From NCBI RefSeq assembly GCF_000155475.1, contig NZ_DS990391.1:693318-757317 (forward strand): 64,000 nucleotides of DNA, in the 5' to 3' direction. The notes beneath the pieces are model-generated. The model saw nothing but the letters and a program-made list of their open reading frames with translations. It had not been told where the DNA came from and did no database searches. The DNA is from Helicobacter cinaedi CCUG 18818 = ATCC BAA-847. Its GTDB lineage: Bacteria > Campylobacterota > Campylobacteria > Campylobacterales > Helicobacteraceae. The position numbers were made by a program, and so were the translations under genes. Positions 7,336 to 17,298 of the stretch are shown piece after piece; positions within the stretch are counted from its first letter, which is position 1; each line of letters starts with the position of its first letter.

Positions 7336-9297
7336 TTAGATGAGTTTAGATGAGTTTAAAAACGCCTTAGCTTCTTCTATCACTTGTGAATCTTGGCTTA
7401 TATCAATAAACTCAAACTCATTGCCACTCTGCCTTGTGCCGCTAAGTAAATCCCCACTGCTGCGGTATTGCAAATCAAGCTCGGCAATGTCAAATCCGCT
7501 TAGCGTTTGAGCAAAGGCTTGAAGTCTTGGGTTATCACTTTTGTGCGTATAAAGATAGCAATACCCCTTTAGCCCATTACGACTGACACGCCCTCTAAGC
7601 TGATGAAGTGTGGCTAGTCCTAGTCGCTCGGGTGCTACGATAACAATAGTTGAGACTTTTGGCAGGGAGATTCCCACTTCAATAAGCGTGGTAGCAAGAA
7701 GCAATGAGCCTTTGAGTGCAAACTCATCAATAACATCTTGCTTATTTTTATCCTTGCCTGAAGTGCAATACACACCTTCAAAATGTCGCTGCCAAAAACC
7801 CTGCCCTTCAGTGAGTGAGAGATAATCAAGGGTTTGGCTTTCTTCTACAAGGGGATAGACGATAATGGCTTGATTGCCCTTTGCTATCTCGTCTTTGAGA
7901 TGGGCTAATAACGCCTTAAAGCCACTTTTATCAATAATGCGTGTTGTAATATCTTTTTTAAAGGGCAAGTCTTTAATCACGCTTAGATTAATAAATTGAG
8001 AATTAATCATCGCTAGGGTTCTGGGTATGGGCGTGGCGGAGAATTGCAAAGTATGCGGACGCGTTTTGTTTGTAGATTCAAGGGGCGTTTTAGAATCTCT
8101 CTTGTTTGTATCTGCCATAGAATCTGTTAATGCGTTTTGTAGGCTAAAGTCAAAAAGATTAGGTGTAGAATCTAGATTTTCTTGCCCTATTTTTTCTAAA
8201 ATATGTCGCTCTTTGGTGCCAAAGCGGTGCTGCTCATCACTCATCACAAGGGCTAGATTTTCTAGTCTAAAATCTCTATAAAGCAAAGCCTGTGTGCCGA
8301 TGATAAAATGTGAATCTTTTGCTTCTTGTGAGAGATTTGGGGTTTTTGAAGTGATTAAGTGGATTTTCACAAAGGGGGGCAATAAACGCTTGGCTTCTTC
8401 ATAAAGCTGGGTGGCTAGAATGGTCGTTGGTGCCATAAGCACACTGGCATGTGGATAAGCACACATCACCGCACTAAAAATCACAACACTTTTTCCACAG
8501 CCCACATCGCCCATAATCAGCCGCCGCGAGGCAATGGGGGATTGTAAATCGTGGCGAATGTCTTTAATGGCATTTTGCTGCCCTTGTGTGAGTGTAAAAG
8601 GCAGGGATTGCAGGAATGAATCTATATCATTATCGCAGATAAAACGCGAGGGAGCTTGAATCTTCTTGCGAGAGAGCAGGAATAAATGCCGATAGATTTC
8701 TACAAATTTTAGGGCGTATAAATGTTTGGGTGAGAAGCCATTAGCTTGATGGAGGGCTACAAACTCGGCATTTGGGTGAAAAATCTCATAAATATCTTGG
8801 GCGATATGTTTGGGGAGAAAGGCTAGATTCTCCTGTGTGATAAGCATTTGAACGAGTTGTATCATCGTTTGGTTTTTAAGCAGTGTGGTTTTAAAGTGGG
8901 GCGTTATGGTATTAATCTCTGTAATCATCTTTGGCTGGATAAGGCTAAATCTGCCCTGATATAGCTCTAGCTTTCCCATAATGTAAAGCTCTTTATCTAA
9001 CGCAAAAATTGCTTTGTGAAAGGGCTTTGCGTGGAATATAAGCAGCTCAATATCCTGCTTAAAATCACAAAGCCACGCGTGAATGCGAAGTCTGGCATTT
9101 TTACCAAAGCCTAGTGTGCTAAGAGAATGAATCTTAACGCGTAACACGGCATTTGTATGGGGAGTAATGGTTGTGCTTGGGGTGGTGTCTGTGTAGGACT
9201 TTGGCAGATGGTGGATAATAAAGTCAAGTATATCGCTTACTTTGAGCTTTTGAAGCTGATTGAGCGTGGTTTTATCAAGTGGGGGGAAGTGTAACAT
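7336..9297 (-). CDS. recG: ATP-dependent DNA helicase RecG
   Basis: Branch-migration helicase acting on stalled forks and recombination intermediates. 653 residues. An N-terminal wedge/OB region (about 50-150) precedes a helicase core with Walker A MGDVGCGKSV near 262, DEQH box SDEQHRFG near 352, SATPIPRT motif III and the C-terminal QLRGRVSRNGLKGYC motif VI. A polar insertion (about 365-400) between motifs II and III looks like a lineage-specific loop. The ATG follows the gap stop codon directly, so translation is probably coupled to gap. Confidence 0.96.
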   Translation of the reverse strand: MLHFPPLDKTTLNQLQKLKVSDILDFIIHHLPKSYTDTTPSTTITPHTNAVLRVKIHSLSTLGFGKNARLRIHAWLCDFKQDIELLIFHAKPFHKAIFALDKELYIMGKLELYQGRFSLIQPKMITEINTITPHFKTTLLKNQTMIQLVQMLITQENLAFLPKHIAQDIYEIFHPNAEFVALHQANGFSPKHLYALKFVEIYRHLFLLSRKKIQAPSRFICDNDIDSFLQSLPFTLTQGQQNAIKDIRHDLQSPIASRRLIMGDVGCGKSVVIFSAVMCAYPHASVLMAPTTILATQLYEEAKRLLPPFVKIHLITSKTPNLSQEAKDSHFIIGTQALLYRDFRLENLALVMSDEQHRFGTKERHILEKIGQENLDSTPNLFDFSLQNALTDSMADTNKRDSKTPLESTNKTRPHTLQFSATPIPRTLAMINSQFINLSVIKDLPFKKDITTRIIDKSGFKALLAHLKDEIAKGNQAIIVYPLVEESQTLDYLSLTEGQGFWQRHFEGVYCTSGKDKNKQDVIDEFALKGSLLLATTLIEVGISLPKVSTIVIVAPERLGLATLHQLRGRVSRNGLKGYCYLYTHKSDNPRLQAFAQTLSGFDIAELDLQYRSSGDLLSGTRQSGNEFEFIDISQDSQVIEEAKAFLNSSKLI

Positions 9298-10323
9298 TTA
9301 ATTAGAAACACAGAATCTTGCCATATCAAGTACGCGATTAGCATAGCCCCATTCATTATCACACCACGCCATAATCCGTGCCATCTTGCCATTTAATACA
9401 TAGCTTAAATCCGGCACAAACACAACGCTATGCGGATTGCCTATAAAATCACTACTCACACCCTGCTTATAATCAATATCAATAATGCCTTTCATTGAAT
9501 CTTGTGCGGCAGAAATAAGGCTTTGATGCAGATTCTGCGTGGTGATATGGCGTGAGAGGGTAAGGGTTATATCAAGTAATAAGATATTAGGCACAGGCAC
9601 ACGCACGCTATGTCCTGCGATTTTACCCTTCAATTCTGGCAAAAGGCGGATAAGCGTTCCGCTCGCCCCCGTGCTTGTTGGAATAATATTTTGTGCCGCA
9701 GCACGAGAGCGTCTTTTGTCGTTTGGATAGACACTATCTAGCAGGGATTGCTCATTTGTATAGCTATGTGTGATACAAAAGCTCATCAGCTCTATGCCAA
9801 AATCTTGGTTTAGAATCTTACAAAGTGGGGCAAGGGCATTAGCCGTGCAAGAGGCATTTGAAAAGATAGATTCACCGCTATATTGCGTGTGATTAACCCC
9901 TAGGGCAAAGGTTGGCATACCATCTGTGGGAGAGGCACAAAGCATTACTTTTGTTATGCCTTTTTGTTTAATGCCTTTTTTGCAGTGGTGGGCTAGTGTT
10001 TTAGAATCTAAGAATTTACCGCTAGATTCTAAGATCATATCCGCTCCAAGTGCGGCAAAATCAAGGTTATTAGGATTGCTTTGTGTGAGTGTATGAATGG
10101 GCGGGAGTCCTTCAATCTCTAGTGTGTTTTGCGAATATTTTACTTCAAGCCCCAAAGCCCCGTGTGTGCTATCTCGCTCCAAAAGATAGCTTAGAATCTC
10201 CCAATCGTGTATATCATTTATCGCTACAATGCGTATATCTTCACACATATCTTTACGAAGCAAACTTGCACGCAAGATACTTCTACCAATGCGTCCAAAG
10301 CCATTGATTGCGATGTTTATCAT
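9298..10323 (-). CDS. gap: Type I glyceraldehyde-3-phosphate dehydrogenase
   Basis: Converts glyceraldehyde-3-phosphate to 1,3-bisphosphoglycerate with NAD(P). 341 residues. The N-terminal GFGRIGRSIL dinucleotide motif is followed by VAINDIHD, whose Asp favours NAD. The catalytic region is SNASCTANALAP with the active Cys near 155; the family more often has SCTTN, here Thr is replaced by Ala. C-terminal WCDNEWGYANRV is intact. It lies immediately upstream of recG in one transcription unit. Helicobacter genomes often hold two gap genes; which one this is cannot be told. Confidence 0.95.
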   Translation of the reverse strand: MINIAINGFGRIGRSILRASLLRKDMCEDIRIVAINDIHDWEILSYLLERDSTHGALGLEVKYSQNTLEIEGLPPIHTLTQSNPNNLDFAALGADMILESSGKFLDSKTLAHHCKKGIKQKGITKVMLCASPTDGMPTFALGVNHTQYSGESIFSNASCTANALAPLCKILNQDFGIELMSFCITHSYTNEQSLLDSVYPNDKRRSRAAAQNIIPTSTGASGTLIRLLPELKGKIAGHSVRVPVPNILLLDITLTLSRHITTQNLHQSLISAAQDSMKGIIDIDYKQGVSSDFIGNPHSVVFVPDLSYVLNGKMARIMAWCDNEWGYANRVLDMARFCVSN

Positions 10324-10402
10324 AGATGTCCTTGTGGGGTGGGATTACGCGTGTATTGTAGCATATTTGCTATAATGATGTTAAAAGATTAAGGGGGCGA
10401 AT

Positions 10403-11200
10403 GTGGCAAATGGCGTGGTAAAAATGGGTGGAGATTCTATAAGTGTGGCGATTACAGGGGCAAGTAGCGGTATAGGTAGGGCGTTGGCATTAGAGTTTGC
10501 TAAAAATCATAAGAGCATTACTTTACACATTGCTGGGAGAAATGAGGCGAGATTACAAGAAAGTAAGGATCAGATTCTATTATGCAATCCCACTGCAAAG
10601 GTGCTTTTGCAATGCTTTGATGTGAGTAGCGAAAAGGCGGTGAAGCAGTGGTGTGAAAATATTTTTCAATCTCGTGTGGATATAGTAATTATGAATGCGG
10701 GTGTGGCTATGGGGGAAGAGCAAGGTGCGGCAAAACATAGCGAGATTTGTAAGATAAATGCACTTGGCGTGGCGTTTGGGAGTTTTTATGCGTTGGAATC
10801 TATGAGTAGGCAGGAAGTTATAAGCGGAAAAAGGGGACAGATTGTGCTTATAAGCTCTATTGCGGCGTTACTTGCCCTGCCAAATGCACCAAGTTATAGT
10901 GCGTCTAAAATCTTTGTGAAAACTTTGGGAGAAAGCCTATCTGTTGGGCAAAGTGAAGTGTGTGTTACAACCATTTGTCCGGGCTTTATTAGAACGCCAC
11001 TTACGCAATTTATCCACCCTCTTATCCCACAGATGAGCGTAGAATCTGCGGTTAAAAAAATGTATAAAGTCATCATTAAGGGGAGGAGATTCTACGCGTT
11101 TCCTTGGTGGTTGGCATTTGGAGGGAGATTCTATGATATTTTGCCCTTTTGGTGTAAAAGAGCATTTGTCCGTATGTTTCACACAATGGGATCATTATAA
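10403..11200 (+). CDS. Short-chain dehydrogenase/reductase (SDR)
   Basis: NAD(P)-dependent oxidoreductase of unknown substrate, 265 residues. The cofactor motif TGASSGIGRALAL is near residues 18-30, NAG near 98, the active Ser near 150 in VLISSIAALLA and YSASK near 164. The C-terminal region contains CPGFIRTPLT and ends in a hydrophobic segment that could touch the membrane, as in YqjQ/DltE-like SDRs. A GTG start at 10403 is favoured by AGGGGG at 10391-10397; an ATG at 10424 is an alternative. Convergent with the sulfatase gene, with 1 base between stops. Confidence 0.88.
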   Translation: MANGVVKMGGDSISVAITGASSGIGRALALEFAKNHKSITLHIAGRNEARLQESKDQILLCNPTAKVLLQCFDVSSEKAVKQWCENIFQSRVDIVIMNAGVAMGEEQGAAKHSEICKINALGVAFGSFYALESMSRQEVISGKRGQIVLISSIAALLALPNAPSYSASKIFVKTLGESLSVGQSEVCVTTICPGFIRTPLTQFIHPLIPQMSVESAVKKMYKVIIKGRRFYAFPWWLAFGGRFYDILPFWCKRAFVRMFHTMGSL

Positions 11201-11201
11201 A

Positions 11202-13238
11202 TCACTTTGTGTGAGTGGGATTTGTAACCTCATTGGCTTTTGCTTTGGCATTGTGATAGAGCATATAAATTGCACTTTGCCACAAGTCTTCATTTATTGT
11301 TTTGAGTTTTAAATAGAGTTCAGAATCTTGCCCCTCCACAAGCTCCCATTTTGTAGATTCTGTATTTGTAGAATCTTTACTTGCTCGTTTGTAGAGTGTG
11401 CCTCCACCTGCTTGTTCATATTCATTAGAGAAACAATATTCATTGCTTACAAGCAATGGCGGTCTATTTAGGCGGCGGATAAATGTGAATCTATCCTCGC
11501 CAAAAGACGGATCAAGCAAGTCTCGTCCCATAGTGGTATTATGGACTTTCACTCCAGCCAAACCTGCTGCTGTTGGGAATATGTCAATATGCCCGCCTGT
11601 TTGCTTCATAATTTTGGCTTGTGGGAAGTATTTTGGCGAGTGGATAATAAGCGGGACCTGAAATTCGTGTAGAGATAAGTTTGAGTAGGTTGCTTCAACC
11701 GATGGAGAAACCTGCGACATTCCGTGATCACCTGTGATGATAAAAATTGTATTGTCATAATATGATGATTTTTTCGCACTTTCAAAAAACTTCTTCAGTG
11801 CATAGTCGCAAAATTTTAGGGCAAGATACTCTTGTTTGCTATCAAAGGCGTATTTTGCCAAATATTCATCATTTGGGATTGTATAATCAAGATCTGCAAT
11901 CCCATCGGGGACGGTGAATGGAGTGTGGAAACTTGCAAGTTGGATAAGGCTTATAAAAGGCTCTTTTTGCGTTTCAAGCAGCACATTAGCTTCTTGCAAA
12001 AGATCGTGGTCTGAAATACCCCATACATCCATTCTAGGCGACTTCCAGTAGCCTTCATCATATATTGTTAGCCCTGAGATATTATTGCTCATCACCCCGC
12101 GGATATTTGCCCAATTCGCATTGCCACCAATCATATAGAGCTTTGTGTATCCATCAAAATTATTCCACACAAGATTTTGATCCATTGTGTATGGATCACG
12201 AGAACTCGTTTTAAAATACTCATTTACATCAGGTATGCCTGTAATGATAGAAAACATCGCTCTTGCAGTGGTTCTAGCCGAGGCATAGTAGTTTGGAAAA
12301 TATAAAGATTCTGTGGAGAGTTGCTTAAGAAAGCGTGTCGTGTCTAACTCATCAAACATTAGCGAACTTTTATGGGTGCTCATAGATTCAATAACAATAA
12401 TGACAATATTAGGCTTGTCCCCCACCCCAGCAGTTTGTGAAAAGCGATCGTATCTTATAGAATCTGCATTTGGATTTTGCACACCTAGATATTTTGCGGT
12501 GTTTGGGTATGCCTTGCGAGCTTGCTCTGTATTATCCACATAGAAGTTTTGTGGGCGAGTATCAGCGAGATTCTGTATAGGATTAAGCCCTAGAGCGGTG
12601 ATTTGATTGTAACCAGAAAAATATGCTTCACTCCACCGCAATGGATAATAGACAATACCATATTGTCCATATATCAGTATAACAAGCACAAACAAAGTGG
12701 CGACTGCTGATGTTATTTTGTGTGAGAGGGCATTTTTTGCATATACCCATTTGTTAAGAATTGTCTTGGCACAAAGTGTGAGAATTGCAACAACAACTAC
12801 AAGCACGAGTAAAAGCTTAATGACAGGGTAAGTCTGCCAAATCATACCTAGAGCTTCTTTTGTATCTTCTAAAAGCCCAACGGCAGCAAAATTAACACGC
12901 GAATTAAGATAAGCGTAGTGGGCAAAATCCGCAATGTAAATAAGAATATAAAAAGCAAATGCAATGACATAAAATCCTAATAAAAAAGGGCGGATATTGC
13001 CAAAAAACCTTGATAAAAATGGTGTAAAGAGAAACACAAGAAGTGGTAAAGACATAAATGCTGCAATGCGACCATCAAAACGCACACCAATATAAAAAGC
13101 CTTAGCTATATCCTCCCAAGAAAACGCCGATAGACTTTTCCATTGCCACGCTAAAAAGCCAATACGCAGGGTAATTGCAATAAGCCATAGGAATAGGAGA
13201 AATTTCAAATATATCCGTGTGTTTTTGGTAAGTATCAA
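11202..13238 (-). CDS. LTA synthase-like membrane sulfatase/phosphoglycerol or phosphoethanolamine transferase
   Basis: 678-residue protein with five N-terminal membrane helices (within about 1-190) and an extracytoplasmic sulfatase-fold domain. VIVIESMSTHKSS near 275-290 carries the metal-binding Glu and the nucleophile Thr typical of LtaS/MdoB; GDHGMSQ near 490 supplies further metal ligands. Family members move phosphoglycerol or related head groups onto periplasmic or envelope polymers. TTG at 13238 is used, with AAAGGAAA placed correctly upstream. The substrate is not readable; a lipoteichoic acid role is unlikely in a Gram-negative cell. Confidence 0.82.
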   Translation of the reverse strand: MILTKNTRIYLKFLLFLWLIAITLRIGFLAWQWKSLSAFSWEDIAKAFYIGVRFDGRIAAFMSLPLLVFLFTPFLSRFFGNIRPFLLGFYVIAFAFYILIYIADFAHYAYLNSRVNFAAVGLLEDTKEALGMIWQTYPVIKLLLVLVVVVAILTLCAKTILNKWVYAKNALSHKITSAVATLFVLVILIYGQYGIVYYPLRWSEAYFSGYNQITALGLNPIQNLADTRPQNFYVDNTEQARKAYPNTAKYLGVQNPNADSIRYDRFSQTAGVGDKPNIVIIVIESMSTHKSSLMFDELDTTRFLKQLSTESLYFPNYYASARTTARAMFSIITGIPDVNEYFKTSSRDPYTMDQNLVWNNFDGYTKLYMIGGNANWANIRGVMSNNISGLTIYDEGYWKSPRMDVWGISDHDLLQEANVLLETQKEPFISLIQLASFHTPFTVPDGIADLDYTIPNDEYLAKYAFDSKQEYLALKFCDYALKKFFESAKKSSYYDNTIFIITGDHGMSQVSPSVEATYSNLSLHEFQVPLIIHSPKYFPQAKIMKQTGGHIDIFPTAAGLAGVKVHNTTMGRDLLDPSFGEDRFTFIRRLNRPPLLVSNEYCFSNEYEQAGGGTLYKRASKDSTNTESTKWELVEGQDSELYLKLKTINEDLWQSAIYMLYHNAKAKANEVTNPTHTK

Positions 13239-13296
13239 GCTGTTTCCTTTATTTTTTGGAATAATTTTTTGCTAAAGATTCTTGATTCTTGCAAAG

Positions 13297-13611
13297 CTAC
13301 AAAAGGCTATTTAATGCTTCTCTAATGCTTTCAACAGAGCGAGGTTCAATGAGACGCTCCCCCACTTCCTCTCCATTTTTGTAAAAAATAAGTGTGGGAA
13401 TCTTGCGGATATTCAGCGTGTCTTTAAGCTCTAACTCCGTATCAAAGCCCACTTTGTAAAACTCAATCTTCCCTGCAAACTCTTGCTCTAAAATCTCAAG
13501 CATAGGATCAATATGCCGACAATCAGGACACCAAGGTGCTGTGAAATCCACCACCACGCACCCTTGTTGAATGACTTCATAAAATCGTGTTTTATCAATA
13601 CTTTCTATCAT
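13297..13611 (-). CDS. Thioredoxin with CPDC active site
   Basis: 104-residue cytoplasmic thioredoxin. The active site is APWCPDC with Cys at 28 and 31 instead of the usual CGPC. A cis-Pro appears in IRKIPTLIF. Helicobacter pylori has a second thioredoxin with the same CPDC motif, used in peroxide defence and as a disulfide reductase, so this is most likely its counterpart. It follows the YeiH-type exporter gene at 9 bases spacing on the same strand. Confidence 0.88.
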   Translation of the reverse strand: MIESIDKTRFYEVIQQGCVVVDFTAPWCPDCRHIDPMLEILEQEFAGKIEFYKVGFDTELELKDTLNIRKIPTLIFYKNGEEVGERLIEPRSVESIREALNSLL

Positions 13612-13620
13612 TTTGCTCTC

Positions 13621-14613
13621 CTAAAACATAAAATACACTAAAAAATAAGTGCCACATAAAAGGATAATAAATAAAGCTAACGCAAGGATAAATGTCTTTG
13701 CCCCAAAGGATATGAATTTTTGCCAATCAATCTGTAAGCCAAGTGCGACCATCGCAAATACAAGCAGGAGCTTTGAGATAAATTGTGTAGATTCTACAAT
13801 GAAAGGTGGAAAGTCAATAAAGGAGTTTAGCAAAATCACGCCCAAAAAGCCAAAGGCAAAATAGGGGATATAAAGTGTGCCTTTTTGTTTGCTATCACTT
13901 GAAGCAAAGATAAGATAAGAGATAATAAGTAAAAGCGGCACGAGTAGCACCACGCGAGTCATTTTCACAAGCAGGGCAACACTTTGAGATTCAGGCGAGA
14001 TTGCTGCTGCTCCTACGACATTTGCTACTTCGTGTAAGCTCCCGCCGATGAAAATCCCCCATTGATAATCGCTTAATGGCAGAAGCCCACTATAATACAC
14101 CAAAGGCAGGATAACCATACCCATAAGCCCAAAAATCACAATGAATCCCAACGCCACAGAGCTTTTGCTAGGGTGAGTTTTAAGTGTGGATTCTAAAGCG
14201 AGAATTGCTGCTGCTCCACATACCGCACTGCCAATGCCTACAAGCAAAGAAATTTCTCTATCAAGCTTTAAAGCCCTGCCGATAAAAATCGCAGAGACAA
14301 ACACTACTGCCACCACAATTAAGGCAAGAAGAAAGCCTTTGAATCCAAGCGTGGCAAGTTCATTAAGCGTAATAAAAGAGCCATACAGCACAATGCCTAA
14401 CCGCAGGAGCTTTTTAGCGCTAAAGTCCATACCTTTTTGGAGATGATAGGCTCTATTGAGTTTAGGGTAAAAGGGCGAGAGAATGCTGCCAAGCAAGATT
14501 CCAATAATGAGTGGGGAAAGAAAAGGTGTAAGTGTGGAGGAGATAAACATAGAGATAGCACTTAACACACTAAGCAGCACAAAAGCGTAAAAAAAGCCAA
14601 TATTTTTCATCAA
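13621..14613 (-). CDS. YeiH/YeiB-type putative sulfate exporter family membrane protein
   Basis: 330 residues and about 10 membrane helices. The conserved stretch VGIGSAVCGAAAILALE and the later GGSLHEVANVVGAA mark the family formerly called conserved hypothetical 698 (PSE family). Proposed function is anion export; experimental support is thin. AAAGGA precedes the ATG. Co-transcribed with the thioredoxin gene. Confidence 0.85.
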   Translation of the reverse strand: MMKNIGFFYAFVLLSVLSAISMFISSTLTPFLSPLIIGILLGSILSPFYPKLNRAYHLQKGMDFSAKKLLRLGIVLYGSFITLNELATLGFKGFLLALIVVAVVFVSAIFIGRALKLDREISLLVGIGSAVCGAAAILALESTLKTHPSKSSVALGFIVIFGLMGMVILPLVYYSGLLPLSDYQWGIFIGGSLHEVANVVGAAAISPESQSVALLVKMTRVVLLVPLLLIISYLIFASSDSKQKGTLYIPYFAFGFLGVILLNSFIDFPPFIVESTQFISKLLLVFAMVALGLQIDWQKFISFGAKTFILALALFIILLCGTYFLVYFMF

Positions 14614-14838
14614 TTTTGTCCTTTGTGTTTTATAAGATTCTAAAATTATGTTAAAAGCTTCGGGTTTAAATCAAACGCTAAGATTCTGCTTTAAATTTTA
14701 ATGTTTGGGATTATAGCTGAAGTGAGTAGGATTTTGATAAAGTTGTTTGTAAGTGTCATTATGATTGAGAGGAGGTAGAAGCCAAACTTCAAAGCTTGTG
14801 TGAATACAAATATAAATAATGTGTTTAAAATCATTGGC

Positions 14839-14844
14839 TATAAT
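14839..14844 (+). promoter_or_regulatory. Candidate -10 box of the surface-glycan operon
   Basis: TATAAT lies 46 bases before the GTG at 14890 in the 276-base divergent gap. No clear -35 is visible, as is usual for housekeeping promoters in this phylum. The rest of the gap shows nothing I recognise. Confidence 0.5.
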
Positions 14845-14889
14845 ACAGCTCCTATTAGTTTTAAAAGATAAAAAGAAGGGTGATGGATT

Positions 14890-15965
14890 GTGATGAAAAA
14901 TACTTTAGCAATTGTTATGTATCACTATGTAAGGGATTTAAAAAATAGTAGATACCCTAGAATTAAAGGTTTTGATATAAGTGAGTTTAAATCTCAAATT
15001 GAATTTTTTAAAGCAAACTATAACATTATCACAATGGAGCAGTTAATTTCTGCTATTACCCCCCCCCCAGTAAATCTCAATGTAAATCTATAAAATATTC
15101 CATACCCACAGATTCTATAGATTCCTTAGAATCTTCTCACACAATAGATTCTTCCGCGATAGATTATTCAAAACTCCCTGAAAATCCCTTGCTACTCACT
15201 TTTGATGATGGCTATATGGATCATTATACAAATGTCTTTCCCATTTTGAAAGAGCATAAGATTCAAGGCTCGTTTTTTATGCCTGGACGCACCATTGCTG
15301 AAAATGCCTTGCTTGATGTGAATAAGATTCATTTTATCCTTGCATCCGCACCGCTAAATTCTTTATTAAATGATTTATTAGAGAAAATGGACTTTTATCG
15401 TGGGAGAGAGTTTAGCTATCCTAGTAATGATGAGCTTTTTAAGCAATATGCCAAAGATGAGCGATTTGATATAAAAGAAGTGATTTTTATAAAAAGAATC
15501 CTTCAAGCCGTTTTGCCAGAAAAACTAAGAAACATTATTGCCAGTGAGCTTTTTGCAAAGTATTTGGGCTTGGCTGAAGATCGCTTTGCTAGAGAGCTGT
15601 ATATGAATTACGATCAAATCGCCCTTATGAAAAGAGAGGGTATGTTTATAGGATTCCACGGGTATGAGCATTATTGGCTTAGCACTTTGAGTGAATATGA
15701 TATTCGCATAGATATGGCAAAGGGCTTAGAGGTTATCTCACCTTATATTGATAAAAATGCTTGGGTGTGCTGCTATCCATTTGGAAACTATGATGAACGA
15801 GTAGTAAAAATCGCAAGTGAAATGGGCTGCATACTTGGTGTAACCACGGAAGTGCGATTAGCTCACCTACAAAATGAGAATCCACTTTTGCTTCCACGGC
15901 TTGATTGCAATGACTATCCGCCTAGAAGTGAGAAATATAAGGTTATAGGAGGCTATTGTGAGTAG
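14890..15965 (+). CDS. Polysaccharide deacetylase, phase-variable and OFF as sequenced
   Basis: NodB-type deacetylase, removing acetyl (or similar) groups from a sugar polymer or lipid-linked sugar. The N-terminal part (14890-15093) reads AIVMYHYVRD; the rest continues in another frame after a C10 tract at 15059-15068. The second frame is open from the tract through a Ser/Asp-rich linker into LLLTFDDGYMDHY (metal-binding Asp pair), then GFHGYEHYWL. C11 or C8 would join both parts into a protein of about 358 residues. First gene of the 12-gene operon; GTG 14890 or ATG 14893 start after GAAGGG. It overlaps the GNAT gene by 8 bases. Confidence 0.85.
15059..15068 (+). repeat. C10 homopolymer, phase-variation tract
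   Basis: Ten C within the deacetylase coding region. The upstream reading frame stops at 15093; the downstream deacetylase frame is offset so that one added C (or two fewer) restores it. Confidence 0.9.
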
Positions 15966-17292
15966 GGGAAAAACAAGTGCAAAGTTTGATGAGCTATACG
16001 AGATAAGATTAGCTACGCCTAATGATATAGATAATATTATGGCGTTTCTTAAAGAATATTGGGATAAAAATCACATTTTAGCAATAAATAGAGATTTTTT
16101 TGAATATGAATTTGGAGTGGGGGGTAGGGTTAATTATATTTTAGCGGTGAATAGGCAGACAGGTAAAATAGACGCGTGTGAGGGCATTTATATCTACTCA
16201 AAGGGTGATGATGATACAGAGCCTTTTGATATGTCTGGTGGTATGTTTCGCACAAGTCCAAATGCACTTTTGCCATTTTTGGGGCTAGAGATTTTATATC
16301 GCAAACGCTTTATGATGGGTGTAAAAATCCGTTCTTACATTGGTATTGGCTCGAATTTCAATACATCATATCCTTTGACAAAAAAATATTTCAAAGATGA
16401 TACGGTGGGGCGATTAGAGCATTTTTATAGGCTAAATGATAAAAAAGAGTATAAGATTGCTCACATTACACATAAGACAATACTTGATATAGATTCTAAG
16501 GATCAAGCAGAATTAGTGCTATTTAGAGATTTTAAGCATATGTATGAAGTTTTTGATAATGAATCTTTTAAAAAGCATAATCCCTATAAATCTCCGTGGT
16601 ATATCAACAAGCGATATTTTAATAATCCTGTATTTACATATAAGCTTTATGGCTTAGAATCTGACCTTGTGCTTGTATGTAGGGAAGTAGCGTATAATGG
16701 AGCTAAGGTTCTAAGAATAGTAGATATTTTGGGCGATAGGGAGCAGTTTCATAGAGCAGGTAAGGCACTTGATAGGCTTATGAAGCAAAATGACTATGAA
16801 TATATAGATTTATATCAAAAAAATATCGATAGAGATGGGCTTAAAAAAGCTGGATTTATAGAGAGATTAGAAAAAGATACAAATGTGATTCCAAACTACT
16901 TTGCTCCATATTTGGCAAAAAATATAGAGATTTACTATCACGCCTATGGGGAAAATCTCTATATGTTTAAAGCCGATGGCGATCAAGATAGACCAAGTAG
17001 CGTAGATGTAGAGAATCTAGGCTATCGTTGTGTAAAACAATTAGATTCCATAAAGGATATTTCGCCTTTTTCAAAGGCTCAATATGACAAGGATATAGAA
17101 TCTAAAGATTGTCATACTGGACATTTAGGCAAAGTATCCAAAAATCTAGAATCTAAACAAGATTTTTCGCCTATGGCTTGCGTGAGCGAAGCTCTTGCCC
17201 ACACCTGCAAAAATGACAAGAATCTAGATTCTAAAAATCACGCAGCCCACACAAGCACAACACAAAACCAAAAATCCAAAAAAGAAAGCTAA
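15958..17292 (+). CDS. GNAT-type acyltransferase of a glycan cluster, with repeat-derived C-terminal tail
   Basis: 444 residues. The N-terminal IRLATPNDIDNIMAFLKEYW pattern and the following beta-strand series are typical of the GNAT (acyl-CoA N-acyltransferase) fold; a second GNAT-like half may lie at 180-330. Such proteins occur in O-antigen loci, where they acylate amino sugars. The last 90 residues or so (from about 365) are not part of the fold: they are the translation of one and a half copies of the local palindromic element (SPFSKAQYDK, HTGHLGKVS). Start at 15958 overlaps the deacetylase stop; next gene follows after 6 bases. Confidence 0.75.
   Translation: MSRGKTSAKFDELYEIRLATPNDIDNIMAFLKEYWDKNHILAINRDFFEYEFGVGGRVNYILAVNRQTGKIDACEGIYIYSKGDDDTEPFDMSGGMFRTSPNALLPFLGLEILYRKRFMMGVKIRSYIGIGSNFNTSYPLTKKYFKDDTVGRLEHFYRLNDKKEYKIAHITHKTILDIDSKDQAELVLFRDFKHMYEVFDNESFKKHNPYKSPWYINKRYFNNPVFTYKLYGLESDLVLVCREVAYNGAKVLRIVDILGDREQFHRAGKALDRLMKQNDYEYIDLYQKNIDRDGLKKAGFIERLEKDTNVIPNYFAPYLAKNIEIYYHAYGENLYMFKADGDQDRPSSVDVENLGYRCVKQLDSIKDISPFSKAQYDKDIESKDCHTGHLGKVSKNLESKQDFSPMACVSEALAHTCKNDKNLDSKNHAAHTSTTQNQKSKKES
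17055..17219 (+). repeat. Palindromic element copies inside the GNAT gene
   Basis: A right half (17055-17090, ending GCTCAATATGACAA) and a longer copy (17109-17219, beginning TTGTCATACTGG and ending AATGACAA) lie in tandem. Both are read through by the acyltransferase frame. Confidence 0.85.
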
Positions 17293-17298
17293 TCCACA

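Noticed and set aside
11398-12543. Plus-strand open frames opposite the membrane sulfatase, and similar frames opposite other genes
   Set aside because: They are antisense shadows of well-supported genes, with no family motif or ribosome site.
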